Assembly: GCA_900546255.1 (NCBI GenBank)
Contig: URCB01000019.1
Coordinates: 1-32,594 of the forward strand
Origin: an uncultured Eubacteriales bacterium
Lineage (GTDB): Bacteria; Bacillota; Clostridia; Oscillospirales; Oscillospiraceae
Length of the DNA stretch: 32,594 nt
Reading direction: 5' to 3'
Shown here: positions 1-7,468 of the stretch, piece after piece
Numbering within the stretch: position 1 is the first letter of the stretch
How the letters are laid out: every line of letters starts with the position of its first letter
Notes under the pieces: generated by a model
What the model saw: the letters and a program-made list of their open reading frames with translations, nothing else
Told to the model about the DNA's origin: nothing
Database searches by the model: none
Made by a program: the position numbers and the translations under genes

Positions 1-22
1 CATCCCCCCGCGACTCTTTGCG

Positions 23-116
23 TCCGGGCTTTCTCTAGAGAAAGCCTGGATCCCCCGCCCGGGACCGGGCGGGAACCCACCTCGCAGGTCTGGACCTGCG
101 CCGGTCCAAAACCGGC
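23..116. repeat. Run of four adjacent palindromes
   Basis: Four inverted repeats follow one another with little between them. 23-50 has a perfect 20-base core at 27-46 (GGCTTTCTCTAGAGAAAGCC). 54-73 has a 9-bp stem, 83-100 an 8-bp stem, and 100-116 a 6-bp stem with a 5-base loop. The four stems are unrelated in sequence and no open frame covers them. They lie between the window edge and a terminator. Possible roles are a structured RNA, a recombination or integration site, or stacked terminators of a gene to the left. None of these can be chosen from the sequence. Confidence 0.6.
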
Positions 117-136
117 CCACCTGCCGACAACGACAG

Positions 137-168
137 AAAAAGGACCGCCGAATCCTCGGCGGTCCTTT
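137..168 (-). terminator. Intrinsic terminator of the HdrB-like gene
   Basis: A perfect GC-rich stem (142-151 with 156-165), extended by A/T pairs, is followed on the minus strand by a run of five T. It lies just past the stop codon of the minus-strand gene at 195-848. Confidence 0.8.
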
Positions 169-194
169 CCTCGTCCTATGGGGTTGTAGGCCGC

Positions 195-848
195 TCATCC
201 CTCCGGGAAGAGCAGCTGCAGAATGTGCCGGGCATCCGCCCCGCCGGCCAGCAGGGCCCCCCGGCAGGACTTGCAGTAGCAGACCACCTTGTCGGTGGTA
301 AACTGCTTGCAGTAGTCGGTGAAGTAGGCCTGGCGCGCCTCCGGGGACAGGGGGCGGAACATGTGTCCTCCCTCCTCCACGTAGCGTTTGGGGGCCAGTT
401 TGGCGTTGCTGGGGTTGCACTCGGCGGTGAGGTTCATGCCGCAGAAGGTGGTCTTCTCATGGTTCTCCGGCAGTTCCACCACCTGGATGTTCATCTTCCG
501 CATGAGGGAGCGGATGGCGTCTTGCACGTGCCGCTTCTCCACGGCCAGCCAGCAGTCCTGAATGGTCATTTTCTCCCCGTGATAGTCGGGGAAGGGGAAG
601 TCCGGGTCATTGTCGATGATCTCCCAGACAAACTCGATGCTGCCGGGGTCTCCGCTCTCGGCGATGATGTTGGCGCAGTTGTTGCACACCACCAGGGCAG
701 TGTCCTCCTGGGTGGATTTACCATGGTCCACCCGGCAGCAGCCCACAACTTCCACCGGGCGTTTCGACTGGATGTACTCCGCCAGCTTTTTGCTGGCCTC
801 AGGATAGTCCTTTTTAATCTGACATCCGGGATAAAATAGCGTTGCCAT
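195..848 (-). CDS. CCG-domain (HdrB-like) Fe-S binding protein
   Basis: A 217-residue soluble protein with the cysteine layout of the heterodisulfide reductase B / CCG family. An early GC motif (about residue 8) is followed by a CC pair (GCCRVD, about residue 36) and a CNNC motif (about residue 54). A second cysteine set in the C-terminal half includes FCGMN, AECNP and CYCKSC. In this family such cysteines bind an iron-sulfur cluster or zinc and take part in thiol/disulfide electron transfer. The spacing here is shorter than the canonical CCG signature, so the exact role is open. The start is the ATG at 848, 9 bases after GGAGGAG. An in-frame ATG at 872 lies upstream of that ribosome site and is rejected. 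It is probably co-transcribed with the TSCPD gene upstream (74-base gap). Confidence 0.7.
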   Translation of the reverse strand: MATLFYPGCQIKKDYPEASKKLAEYIQSKRPVEVVGCCRVDHGKSTQEDTALVVCNNCANIIAESGDPGSIEFVWEIIDNDPDFPFPDYHGEKMTIQDCWLAVEKRHVQDAIRSLMRKMNIQVVELPENHEKTTFCGMNLTAECNPSNAKLAPKRYVEEGGHMFRPLSPEARQAYFTDYCKQFTTDKVVCYCKSCRGALLAGGADARHILQLLFPEG

Positions 849-922
849 ATGCACTCTCTCCTCCGTATTCATGAATGGGATCTAAAACACCCCTTGGGGG
901 CGCCGTCAACGAGGGTCGCCCC

Positions 923-1189
923 TCATTGTTTCCGTTTTGCTTCCTCTGCCAAGGCGATCTGGAGGGCCTTGGACAGCTGGTCGGGACAGGAGGTGGCCTT
1001 GTAGCCGCAGCGGATGCCTTGGATCTTCTGGATGGCATCCTCAGCCCGCATCCCCTCCACCAGGCGGGCCACCCCCTGGCTGTTGCCGTGGCAGCCGCCG
1101 ACGATCTCCACCTTTTGGACCACGCCGTCCTCGATCTTCACGTTCATCTGCTGGGAGCAGACCCCCTTGGTTTTGTACTGAATGGTCAA
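923..1189 (-). CDS. TSCPD domain protein (TIGR03905-like)
   Basis: A small protein of 88 residues. It begins TIQYKTKGVCSQ and ends with the signature GIRCGYKATSCPDQLSKAL. The TSCPD motif and a second conserved GGCHGN cysteine place it in the short stand-alone TSCPD family, which is related to the C-terminal domain of some ribonucleotide reductases. Its function is not established. The start is taken as the TTG at 1189, 9 bases after a strong AGGAGG. A longer reading from a TTG at 1216 would put the ribosome site inside the gene. It is the first gene of a minus-strand pair with the CCG protein. Confidence 0.8.
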   Translation of the reverse strand: MTIQYKTKGVCSQQMNVKIEDGVVQKVEIVGGCHGNSQGVARLVEGMRAEDAIQKIQGIRCGYKATSCPDQLSKALQIALAEEAKRKQ

Positions 1190-1230
1190 GGTTTCCCACC
1201 TCCTTTCCTGGGGCAATATAAATTCAGTTT

Positions 1231-1259
1231 ATCTTACCAGAGGTTCCAAAAAAATGCAA
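1231..1259 (-). promoter_or_regulatory. Sigma-A promoter of the TSCPD/CCG pair
   Basis: On the minus strand TTGCAT (1254-1259) and TAAGAT (1231-1236) are 17 bases apart, about 40 bases before the TTG start of the TSCPD gene. Confidence 0.6.
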
Positions 1260-1422
1260 GGGACCACAGCCCATGGAAACCTTGCGTATCATTGCCGCGT
1301 CTTTTTTGCAAAAAACGGGCCATAGTAAGCTTGCGCGTGGTTTCGCAAAGGGCGCACCCTGTGGATCAGCCCTCTGCGAATCCCCTGCGCGCCTTGCATT
1401 GGTTCACAAGGGAGGTGATTGT

Positions 1423-2502
1423 TTGCAAGACACCAAAACCTGTCCCGGCGCCGGCGGGGCAGCCCGCCTCTTCCGGGCGCTGCTCCTGCTGGCCGCTGCG
1501 GTGATGGTGGTCCTCTCCCTGGCCCCTGCCGCCCAGGCGGTGGAGGAACAGGACGCCTCCACCCGCTATGTGGTCCCCCTGGGCAAGGCCGTGGGCATCA
1601 AACTCTTCGCCCAAGGAGTGCTGGTGGTGGGGCTGTCTGACCTCACCACCGACCAGGGGCTGGCCTCCCCTGCCCGGGCCTGCGGGCTCCAGGCGGGGGA
1701 CGTGATCACCCACATCAACGGCACCCAGGTGAGTTCCATTGAGGCCGTCCAGGCCATGCTCCAAGAGCTCCAAGGGCAGGCGATGACCCTCACCATCACT
1801 CGGAACGACGTCAGCCAGGAGATAACCGCCCACGCCGCCCAGTCCAGCGACGACGGCCAATACAAACTGGGGGCCTGGATCCGGGACTCCATGGCGGGCA
1901 TCGGCACCCTGACCTTTGCCGACCCGGAGACCGGCCTCTTCGGCACCCTGGGCCACGGCATCAATGACGTGGACACCGCCGTGCTGATGAAGCTCCAGTC
2001 CGGGGCCATCACCCCCGCCTCGGTGGCCGGGGTGGTGAAAGGGATGAACGGCCGGCCCGGGGAACTCCGGGGAGCCTTCTCCTCCAGCCAGACCCTGGGC
2101 ACCCTGTACGCCAACACCCAGAGCGGCGTCTTTGGGTACCTCCAGGACCCGGAGGCCGTCACCGGCACCCCTGTGCCGGTGGCCCAGGAGGCGGAAGTCC
2201 ACACTGGCCAGGCCACCATCCTCTCCAACGTCTCCGGCACCCAGGTGGAGGAGTACACCGTGGAGATCCTCAAGGTCTACGACGACAGCCGGGACACCCG
2301 GGACCTGATGCTCCGGGTCACCGATCCCCGGCTGCTGGAGCAGACCGGGGGCATCGTCCAGGGGATGTCCGGCTCCCCCATCCTCCAGGACGGCAAACTG
2401 GTGGGGGCCGTGACCCATGTGCTGGTGGACCACGCCGACCGGGGGTACGGCATCCTGGCCCAAAACATGCTGGACCAGGCCCAGCAGGCCCAGACCACCT
2501 GA
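1423..2502 (+). CDS. SpoIVB, sporulation signalling serine peptidase
   Basis: SpoIVB is made in the forespore, crosses into the intermembrane space and cleaves SpoIVFA, which activates sigma-K in the mother cell. Here it has 359 residues. A hydrophobic anchor lies at about 19-39. A PDZ domain follows (about 60-130, with GLQAGDVITHING). The C-terminal S55 peptidase domain shows LGHGI (His near 178), VTDP (Asp near 301) and GMSGSP (catalytic Ser near 316-318), ending in the conserved GAVTHVLVDHADRGYGI. The start is the TTG at 1423, 7 bases after GGAGG (1411-1415). An open frame runs further upstream from 1273 but has no ribosome site and no family similarity. In Bacillus and many clostridia spo0A follows directly, but here it is about 10.8 kb away. 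No convincing sigma-G or sigma-F promoter was found. Confidence 0.95.
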   Translation: MQDTKTCPGAGGAARLFRALLLLAAAVMVVLSLAPAAQAVEEQDASTRYVVPLGKAVGIKLFAQGVLVVGLSDLTTDQGLASPARACGLQAGDVITHINGTQVSSIEAVQAMLQELQGQAMTLTITRNDVSQEITAHAAQSSDDGQYKLGAWIRDSMAGIGTLTFADPETGLFGTLGHGINDVDTAVLMKLQSGAITPASVAGVVKGMNGRPGELRGAFSSSQTLGTLYANTQSGVFGYLQDPEAVTGTPVPVAQEAEVHTGQATILSNVSGTQVEEYTVEILKVYDDSRDTRDLMLRVTDPRLLEQTGGIVQGMSGSPILQDGKLVGAVTHVLVDHADRGYGILAQNMLDQAQQAQTT

Positions 2503-2508
2503 CCCCTT

Positions 2509-2536
2509 CCCGGCAGCCGATGTTCCGACTGCCGGG
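2509..2536 (+). terminator. Weak terminator hairpin after spoIVB
   Basis: An 8-bp perfect stem CCCGGCAG/CTGCCGGG with a 12-base loop starts 6 bases after the spoIVB stop. The T run after it is poor, so termination strength is doubtful. Confidence 0.45.
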
Positions 2537-2544
2537 ATACTTAC

Positions 2545-2594
2545 TTGACTTGGGCGCTTTGGCCATGATACACTGAAAAAAATACCATATTTTT
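2545..2594 (+). promoter_or_regulatory. Promoter and inverted repeat before the MBL gene
   Basis: TTGACT (2545-2550) and TACACT (2569-2574) are 18 bases apart, a good sigma-A match. The predicted start point is followed by AAAAATA-CCA-TATTTTT (2578-2594), a 7-bp inverted repeat ending just before the ribosome site. That position would suit a repressor. Confidence 0.55.
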
Positions 2595-2607
2595 GGAGGT
2601 GTTTCCC

Positions 2608-3828
2608 ATGGCAGGAAAGAGACTGGCTTCCCTCCTCGTCGCCGTTCCTCTGATCCTCTCCCTCTTGGCCGTCCCCGCCGGGGCGGCAGGAGCGGTGGGG
2701 GTGACCATCGACGGCACCCCGGTCCGCTTCACCGGCGACTACGGCGCCCCCTTCCTGGACAGCGCCGGCCGCACCCAGGTCCCCTTCCGGCGGACGTTGG
2801 AGACCTTCGGCTGCACCGTCTCCTGGGACAACCCCAGCCGCACCGCCTGGGCGGAGAAGGACGGGGTGCAGGTGGCCGTCCCCATCGGCCAGCCCTGGAT
2901 GACCGTCAACGGCCACCGGGTGGACCTGGACACCGCCGCCCAGATCCGGGACAACCGGACCTACCTCCCCATCCGCCCGGTGCTGGAGGCCTTCGGGGCC
3001 TATGTCACCTGGGACGGGGAGTCCCGCCAAGTGGTGGTGACCACCGGGGCCGCCCTGGTCCGGGTCCACTTCCTGGACGTGGGCCAGGGGGACGCCGCCC
3101 TCATCGACTGCGGCACCACCGAGGTCCTCATCGACGGCGGGGACAACGGCGCCGGCGCAGCGGTGGCGGCCTATCTGGCCGCCTATGTGGACGGACCCCT
3201 GGACTACCTCATCGCCACCCACCCGGACGCCGACCACATCGGCGGGCTGGACGAGGTGCTGGCCGCCTACCCGGTGGGGGAGGTCATCGACAGCGGCCGT
3301 ACCTCTGACACCAAAACCTATGCCGACTACTGGGCCGCCGTCCAGGCCGAGGGGTGCACCCTCTCCTACGACGAGGACCGGATCCTCCCCCTGTCGGACA
3401 ACACCGTTCTCTCCCTCCTGGAAACCGGGGATGCCTGGGGGGACAGCAACGCCTGCTCCGTAGTGGCCCAGCTCACCTGCGGCAACGTCCAGGTCCTCTT
3501 CACCGGGGACATGACCGCCCAGGTGGAGGCGGCCGCCCTCCCCCTCTTCGGGGACATCGACGTGCTGAAGGTGGCTCACCATGGCTCGGCCTCCTCCACC
3601 TCCCAGGCCTTCCTGGACGTGGTGCGGCCGGAGTGCGCGGTGATCTCCTATGGCCAGGGCAACCGGTACGGCCACCCCACCGCCCAAGTGCTCCAGCGGC
3701 TGCTGGACCAGGGCATCTCGGTCTATGGCACCGGCAAGAGCGGCCCCATCGTCCTCACCACCGACGGGACCACCTACAGCTTCAACACTTCGGTGACCCT
3801 CACCGCCCACGATGCGCCAAGCCCGTGA
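2608..3828 (+). CDS. Secreted stalk-domain / ComEC-like MBL hydrolase
   Basis: A 406-residue protein. A signal peptide is followed at about 30-145 by two repeats of the copper-amine-oxidase N-terminal type stalk domain (VPFRRTLETFGCTVSWD, LPIRPVLEAFGAYVTWD). From about 150 there is a metallo-beta-lactamase fold like the C-terminal domain of ComEC/Rec2: FLDVGQGDAALID, the metal motif THPDADHIGG, FTGD, and VAHHGS. The fold binds two metal ions. Relatives are phosphodiesterase/nuclease-like, but the substrate of this secreted form is unknown. The ComEC membrane channel is absent, so this is not a full competence protein. The ATG at 2608 follows GGAGGT by 7 bases; an ATG 15 bases upstream is before the ribosome site. 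A strong terminator follows. Confidence 0.88.
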   Translation: MAGKRLASLLVAVPLILSLLAVPAGAAGAVGVTIDGTPVRFTGDYGAPFLDSAGRTQVPFRRTLETFGCTVSWDNPSRTAWAEKDGVQVAVPIGQPWMTVNGHRVDLDTAAQIRDNRTYLPIRPVLEAFGAYVTWDGESRQVVVTTGAALVRVHFLDVGQGDAALIDCGTTEVLIDGGDNGAGAAVAAYLAAYVDGPLDYLIATHPDADHIGGLDEVLAAYPVGEVIDSGRTSDTKTYADYWAAVQAEGCTLSYDEDRILPLSDNTVLSLLETGDAWGDSNACSVVAQLTCGNVQVLFTGDMTAQVEAAALPLFGDIDVLKVAHHGSASSTSQAFLDVVRPECAVISYGQGNRYGHPTAQVLQRLLDQGISVYGTGKSGPIVLTTDGTTYSFNTSVTLTAHDAPSP

Positions 3829-3857
3829 GCGGAACATGCCCCCATCGCATGGAGCGC

Positions 3858-3899
3858 AAGGCGCTGCCCCCCCTCCCGGGACAGCGCCTTTTGCTTTTT
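3858..3899 (+). terminator. Terminator of the stalk-MBL gene
   Basis: A 9-bp stem AAGGCGCTG/CAGCGCCTT (3858-3866 with 3882-3890) is followed by TTTGCTTTTT. Confidence 0.85.
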
Positions 3900-3924
3900 C
3901 TTCTAAAAAGAAGGGAAAAAGGTG

Positions 3925-3966
3925 TTGCTTTTTGTAGTTTTTGTCAGTATAATGGGAACAGTTCCC
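3925..3966 (+). promoter_or_regulatory. Promoter plus palindrome before the transporter
   Basis: TTGCTT (3925-3930) and a perfect TATAAT (3948-3953) are separated by 17 bases. The next 13 bases are a perfect odd-centred palindrome, GGGAACAGTTCCC (3954-3966), covering the predicted start point. This is a typical operator position. The gene begins 75 bases downstream. Confidence 0.75.
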
Positions 3967-4040
3967 AGGCCATGTTCCAGCGCCACTTTCCCTTCGCCTG
4001 GGTGCTATCCGGGGCGCTTTGGAAAGGATCGTGACCCTTT

Positions 4041-5309
4041 ATGAACACCATGCAAATCATTGCCATCGTCATCTTTGCCGCTACCATCATCACCGTTATG
4101 ACGGAGAAGGTCCACCGGGCCGTGGCCGCCGTGGTGGGTGCCTTACTGCTCATTCTCACAGGCGTTCTCACGGTGGAGTCCGGCTTCTCCTATGTGGACA
4201 TCAATACCATCGGCGTTCTCATCGGTATGATGCTTTTCGTAGCGATCGTCAAGAACTCCGGCATCTTTGAATACATTGCCATCAAGGCAGCCAAGATCGC
4301 CAAGGGCCGGCCCTGGCCCCTGATGCTCCTGCTGTGTATCATCACGGCGGTGCTCTCCGGGTTTTTGGACAACGTCACCACGGTGCTCCTCATCGGCCCC
4401 ATGACCCTGGCCATCACCAACATGCTGAAGACCAGCCCTGTCCCCTTCTTCATCACCCAGATCATGGCCTCCAACATCGGCGGCACCGCCACCCTCATCG
4501 GCGACCCCCCCAACATCATGATCGGCAGTGCCGCCGGGCTCAGCTTCCTGGACTTTGTGGCCAACACCGGTCTGGCGGTGGTCTTCGTTCTGGCGGCCAT
4601 GCTGGTGTGCTTCTACTTCATCTATGGCCGGAAGCTCCACGTGGAGGAGGGCGCCATGGCAGAGGTCCTTCAGCTGGATGAGAGCAAGGCCATCAAGGAC
4701 CGCCCCCTGCTCATCAAGAGCGTCGTCATGATCATCCTGGTGGTCTTTGCGTTCATCTTCCACTCTCAGCTCCACCTGGAGTCCTCCACCGTGGCCCTCA
4801 CCGCTGCAGGGATCATGCTCCTCATCGGCCGCCAGGATGTGGAAGAGGCCATCGCCGGCGTGGAGTGGTCCACCCTCATCTTCTTCACCGGCCTGTTCAT
4901 CGTGGTGGGCGGCCTCCAGGAGACCGGCGTCATCCAAATCGTCGCCAACACCCTGGTGGATATGACCGCCGGCCATATGACCCTCACCATCCTGCTGATC
5001 CTGTGGGTCTCGGCCATCATCTCCGCCTTCCTGGACAACATCCCCTTCGTAGCCACCCTCATCCCCCTGATCCTCACCATGGAGAGCAGCGGCGTAGACG
5101 TGGCCCCCCTCTGGTGGGCCGTCTCCCTGGGCGCCTGTCTGGGCGGCAACGGCACCCTCATCGGCGCCTCGGCCAACGTGGTGCTCTCCGGCATCAGCAA
5201 CCGCCACGGCTTCCCCATCACCTTCGCCAGCTACTTCAAGGTGGGCTTCCCCCTGATGCTGCTCTCGGTGGGCATCTGTACCATCTACATGCTCCTCCGG
5301 TACTGTTGA
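4041..5309 (+). CDS. ArsB/NhaD-type (SLC13-like) membrane transporter
   Basis: A 422-residue polytopic membrane protein of the citrate-transporter-like superfamily, which includes ArsB, NhaD and the OCA2 'P' protein. Family marks are the two inverted halves, each with an SGFLDN/SAFLDN loop, plus IGGTATLIGDPPNIMIGSA and GGNGTLIGASANVV. Such carriers move anions (dicarboxylates, arsenite) or exchange Na+ for H+. The substrate cannot be read from the sequence. The ribosome site AAAGGA is 12 bases before ATG, a rather long gap. It is expressed from its own promoter with a palindromic operator candidate, and may be co-transcribed with the 155-residue gene 60 bases downstream. Two further paralogues lie at 8303-11042. 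Confidence 0.88.
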   Translation: MNTMQIIAIVIFAATIITVMTEKVHRAVAAVVGALLLILTGVLTVESGFSYVDINTIGVLIGMMLFVAIVKNSGIFEYIAIKAAKIAKGRPWPLMLLLCIITAVLSGFLDNVTTVLLIGPMTLAITNMLKTSPVPFFITQIMASNIGGTATLIGDPPNIMIGSAAGLSFLDFVANTGLAVVFVLAAMLVCFYFIYGRKLHVEEGAMAEVLQLDESKAIKDRPLLIKSVVMIILVVFAFIFHSQLHLESSTVALTAAGIMLLIGRQDVEEAIAGVEWSTLIFFTGLFIVVGGLQETGVIQIVANTLVDMTAGHMTLTILLILWVSAIISAFLDNIPFVATLIPLILTMESSGVDVAPLWWAVSLGACLGGNGTLIGASANVVLSGISNRHGFPITFASYFKVGFPLMLLSVGICTIYMLLRYC

Positions 5310-5369
5310 GGAGTTTAGGGCCCCGGGTCTCTCCCTCTGGGCGCCCCACATCTGAAAAGGAGCGTTACT

Positions 5370-5837
5370 ATGAGCGTATCTACTTTTAGCAGCGATTTTG
5401 TCCACACTGCCCTCATCCAGATGGGCGCCAACCAGATCAAGGTGGTCAGCGGCAAACAGATGGTAATCACCTTTGACCTGGGCAACGGACTGGACCTGGT
5501 CTATGTCCTATCCGTGAGCAACGAGAACAAGTGCTTCCTCCAGCGGGCCCGGCCCTACCCCATGGTCCACGGCAAGTTCGCCAGCACAGAGGAGATCCTG
5601 CCCTTCATTGAGCGGGACTACCACGCCTTCCTGAACGCCCGGAACAGCCGCAACTACGGCACCTTCGTGGACGTGGCCCGGAAGACCCTGGCCCTCACCC
5701 AGAAGATGGAAGAGCTTTTCATCACCCACAACCTCAGCCCCGAGGACCTGGCCCTCCTCCACGCCCAGTGCGACCAGATGGACGCCCTGATGAAGGAGGT
5801 AGCCCACCGCTCCCCGGAGATCTACTGCGAACTGTAA
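5370..5837 (+). CDS. Unknown 155-residue soluble protein
   Basis: No family recognised. The protein has 155 residues, no signal peptide and no membrane segment. The N-terminal half looks like alternating beta strands (IKVVSGKQMVITFDLGNGLDLVYVLSV). The C-terminal half is helical and charged, with a possible coiled stretch near 105-150. Cysteines are few. A clear AAGGAG precedes the ATG. It follows the transporter gene on the same strand without a visible promoter and ends in a strong terminator, so it is probably the second gene of that operon. A role linked to the transporter is only a guess. Confidence 0.7.
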   Translation: MSVSTFSSDFVHTALIQMGANQIKVVSGKQMVITFDLGNGLDLVYVLSVSNENKCFLQRARPYPMVHGKFASTEEILPFIERDYHAFLNARNSRNYGTFVDVARKTLALTQKMEELFITHNLSPEDLALLHAQCDQMDALMKEVAHRSPEIYCEL

Positions 5838-5851
5838 TCCTGCCCACACAG

Positions 5852-5894
5852 AACACCCTCCCTAGAGGCCGTTGCCTCCAGGGAGGGTGTTTTT
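5852..5894. terminator. Bidirectional terminator between convergent genes
   Basis: A long stem (5852-5863 with 5880-5891) contains an inner stem GAGGC/GCCTC and is followed by TTTT on the plus strand. It serves the plus-strand gene ending at 5837 and reaches the stop codon of the minus-strand MATE gene. Confidence 0.85.
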
Positions 5895-7221
5895 AGTATT
5901 TCCCGGCCCGCAGCCTCCGAACAGAGTGGGCCATGAGGGCGGCCGCCCCCAGGGCCACCACCCCCTCGGTGACGGGCATGGCCCACCACAGGGCCTGCCC
6001 TCCGAAGAGGGTGGGCAGGGCCAGGATGAGCCCTCCGCTGACCACCAGCCCCCGGGCCACCGACACCCCGAAGGCGCTCCCCGGCCGGAGCACTGCCTGG
6101 AAGTAATAGGTGGAAAAGACGTTGAAGGGCAGCAGCAGGAAGGACAGCCCATACGTCCGCAAAATCCCCGGGGCGATGGCCAGCACCTGGTCCGTAGGAA
6201 CCATGAACAAGGTGATCAGGGGCTGGGGGAAGAGGAGAAGGACCACCGTCCACCCCACGCCGAAGGCCGCCGCGGTGTACAGGGCATACCGCAGCACCCC
6301 CAGGATACGCGCCCCCTGCCGGGCCCCGTGGTTCTGGGAGAGGATGGGCTGGGCGGCCTGGCCCACGCTGTAGCCGCAGCACTGGACCAGGGTGCTCACG
6401 TTCACCAGCACCCCGTAGACCGCCAGGGCGTCGGTTCCCAGCCAGGCCATAATCTGCCGGTTGAAGAGGATGGTAAGGATGCCCATGGCGATGTCCACGA
6501 AAAAGGCGGAGAACCCCGTGACCCCAATCTTCCCCACGGTGGGGAGCGTGCGGCCGCCCCGCACCAGGCGCAGGGTGCTCTTCCGCGAGAGGAAGTGGGT
6601 GGCCATGAGGAGGACGGCAATCCCTGCCCCCATGCAGGTGGCAATGCCCGCCCCCAGGATGCCCAGGTCCGCCACGAACACCAGGTAGTAGTCCCCAAAA
6701 ACATTGAACACCCCGCCGGCCACCACCGCCCCGGTGGCCAGGGCGGGCCGGCCGTCGTTGCGGAGGAAGGCCGCCAGCATCTGGTTGAGGAGGAACAGGG
6801 GGACGCAGAACTTCACCGGGTAGAGATAGGCCTGCGCCAGGGGGATCAGCTCCCCTTCCCCGCCGAAGAGGCGGATCAGGGGGACCTCCCACACCACCAG
6901 GCCGGCCCACACCAGGCAGGCGATGACCACCGTGGTCCCCAGGGCCACGGTAAAGACCCGGTTGGCCTCCCGGACCCGGCCCTGGCCCCGGTAGGCGCTG
7001 TAGAGGACGGAGCCTCCCATACCGGTGAGCATCCCCAAACTGTAAAGAATGTTCCACACCGGGGCCACCACCGCCAGGGCCGCCGCCCCGTCGGGCCCCT
7101 GGTACTGGCCCACCATGGCCATGTCCACCAGGCTGTACACCGCAGCCAGCATGGCGCTGCCAAAGGCGGCGCCCAGATAGCGAAAATAGGTTTGCTTGAT
7201 GTTTCCCCGCAGCAGATCCAC
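5893..7221 (-). CDS. MATE family multidrug efflux transporter
   Basis: A 442-residue integral membrane protein with about 12 membrane segments in the MATE arrangement. Early segments include LVDMAMVGQYQGPDGAAALAVV, the family's conserved first half. The second half repeats the fold (NRQIMAWLGTDALAVYGVLVNVSTLVQCCGYSVGQAAQPILSQN split over two segments). MATE pumps export cationic drugs or metabolites in exchange for Na+ or H+. The start is the GTG at 7221 after AAGGGAGAG. The frame stays open upstream to 7284, but that part is polar and arginine-rich and lies before the ribosome site. It has its own strong promoter, divergent from the phosphoesterase gene. Confidence 0.9.
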   Translation of the reverse strand: MDLLRGNIKQTYFRYLGAAFGSAMLAAVYSLVDMAMVGQYQGPDGAAALAVVAPVWNILYSLGMLTGMGGSVLYSAYRGQGRVREANRVFTVALGTTVVIACLVWAGLVVWEVPLIRLFGGEGELIPLAQAYLYPVKFCVPLFLLNQMLAAFLRNDGRPALATGAVVAGGVFNVFGDYYLVFVADLGILGAGIATCMGAGIAVLLMATHFLSRKSTLRLVRGGRTLPTVGKIGVTGFSAFFVDIAMGILTILFNRQIMAWLGTDALAVYGVLVNVSTLVQCCGYSVGQAAQPILSQNHGARQGARILGVLRYALYTAAAFGVGWTVVLLLFPQPLITLFMVPTDQVLAIAPGILRTYGLSFLLLPFNVFSTYYFQAVLRPGSAFGVSVARGLVVSGGLILALPTLFGGQALWWAMPVTEGVVALGAAALMAHSVRRLRAGKY

Positions 7222-7359
7222 GGTTGCTCTCTCCCTTCCCCGCCGGCCCCTTGCCCAGGCCAGCAAAAAAGCCGGACAGGGCAACAGGCATCTCAGCCTA
7301 TCACCTTATCCAGCTTGCCATTTCTCTGTTGAATGACGCACCCTCCAGTGAATGGAAGC

Positions 7360-7388
7360 ATTGTAACAAATTTCGGCAAAACCGTCAA
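7360..7388 (-). promoter_or_regulatory. Sigma-A promoter of the MATE gene
   Basis: On the minus strand TTGACG (7383-7388), 17 bases, then TACAAT (7360-7365). The transcript leader is about 130 bases. Confidence 0.75.
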
Positions 7389-7400
7389 GCCCTGGGCGCC

Positions 7401-7429
7401 TTGCCCCCCGGTGCGCGACGTGGTACAAT
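7401..7429 (+). promoter_or_regulatory. Sigma-A promoter of the phosphoesterase gene
   Basis: TTGCCC (7401-7406), 17 bases, TACAAT (7424-7429). Its -35 box is only 12 bases from the -35 box of the divergent MATE promoter. Confidence 0.7.
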
Positions 7430-7468
7430 GGCCTGATCACACTGCGAAAGAAAGGAGGGCGCCTGCCC

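Noticed and set aside
1298..1327. Sigma-G promoter before spoIVB (CATAGTA at 1321-1327)
   Set aside because: The -10 breaks the consensus at one position and there is no G(A/C/T)AT(A/G) box 18 bases upstream.
1273..1422. N-terminal extension of SpoIVB from an ATG at 1273
   Set aside because: No ribosome site, no family similarity, and a strong GGAGG lies right before the TTG at 1423.
1366..3837. Very long open frame (over 800 codons) on the minus strand
   Set aside because: It is antisense to spoIVB and the stalk-MBL gene, Gly/Val/His-rich without any domain, and has no ribosome site. High GC content keeps the antisense frame open.
4143..5405. 420-codon minus-strand frame
   Set aside because: Antisense of the transporter; an Asp/Glu/His/Gly-rich composition typical of a complement of membrane-protein codons.
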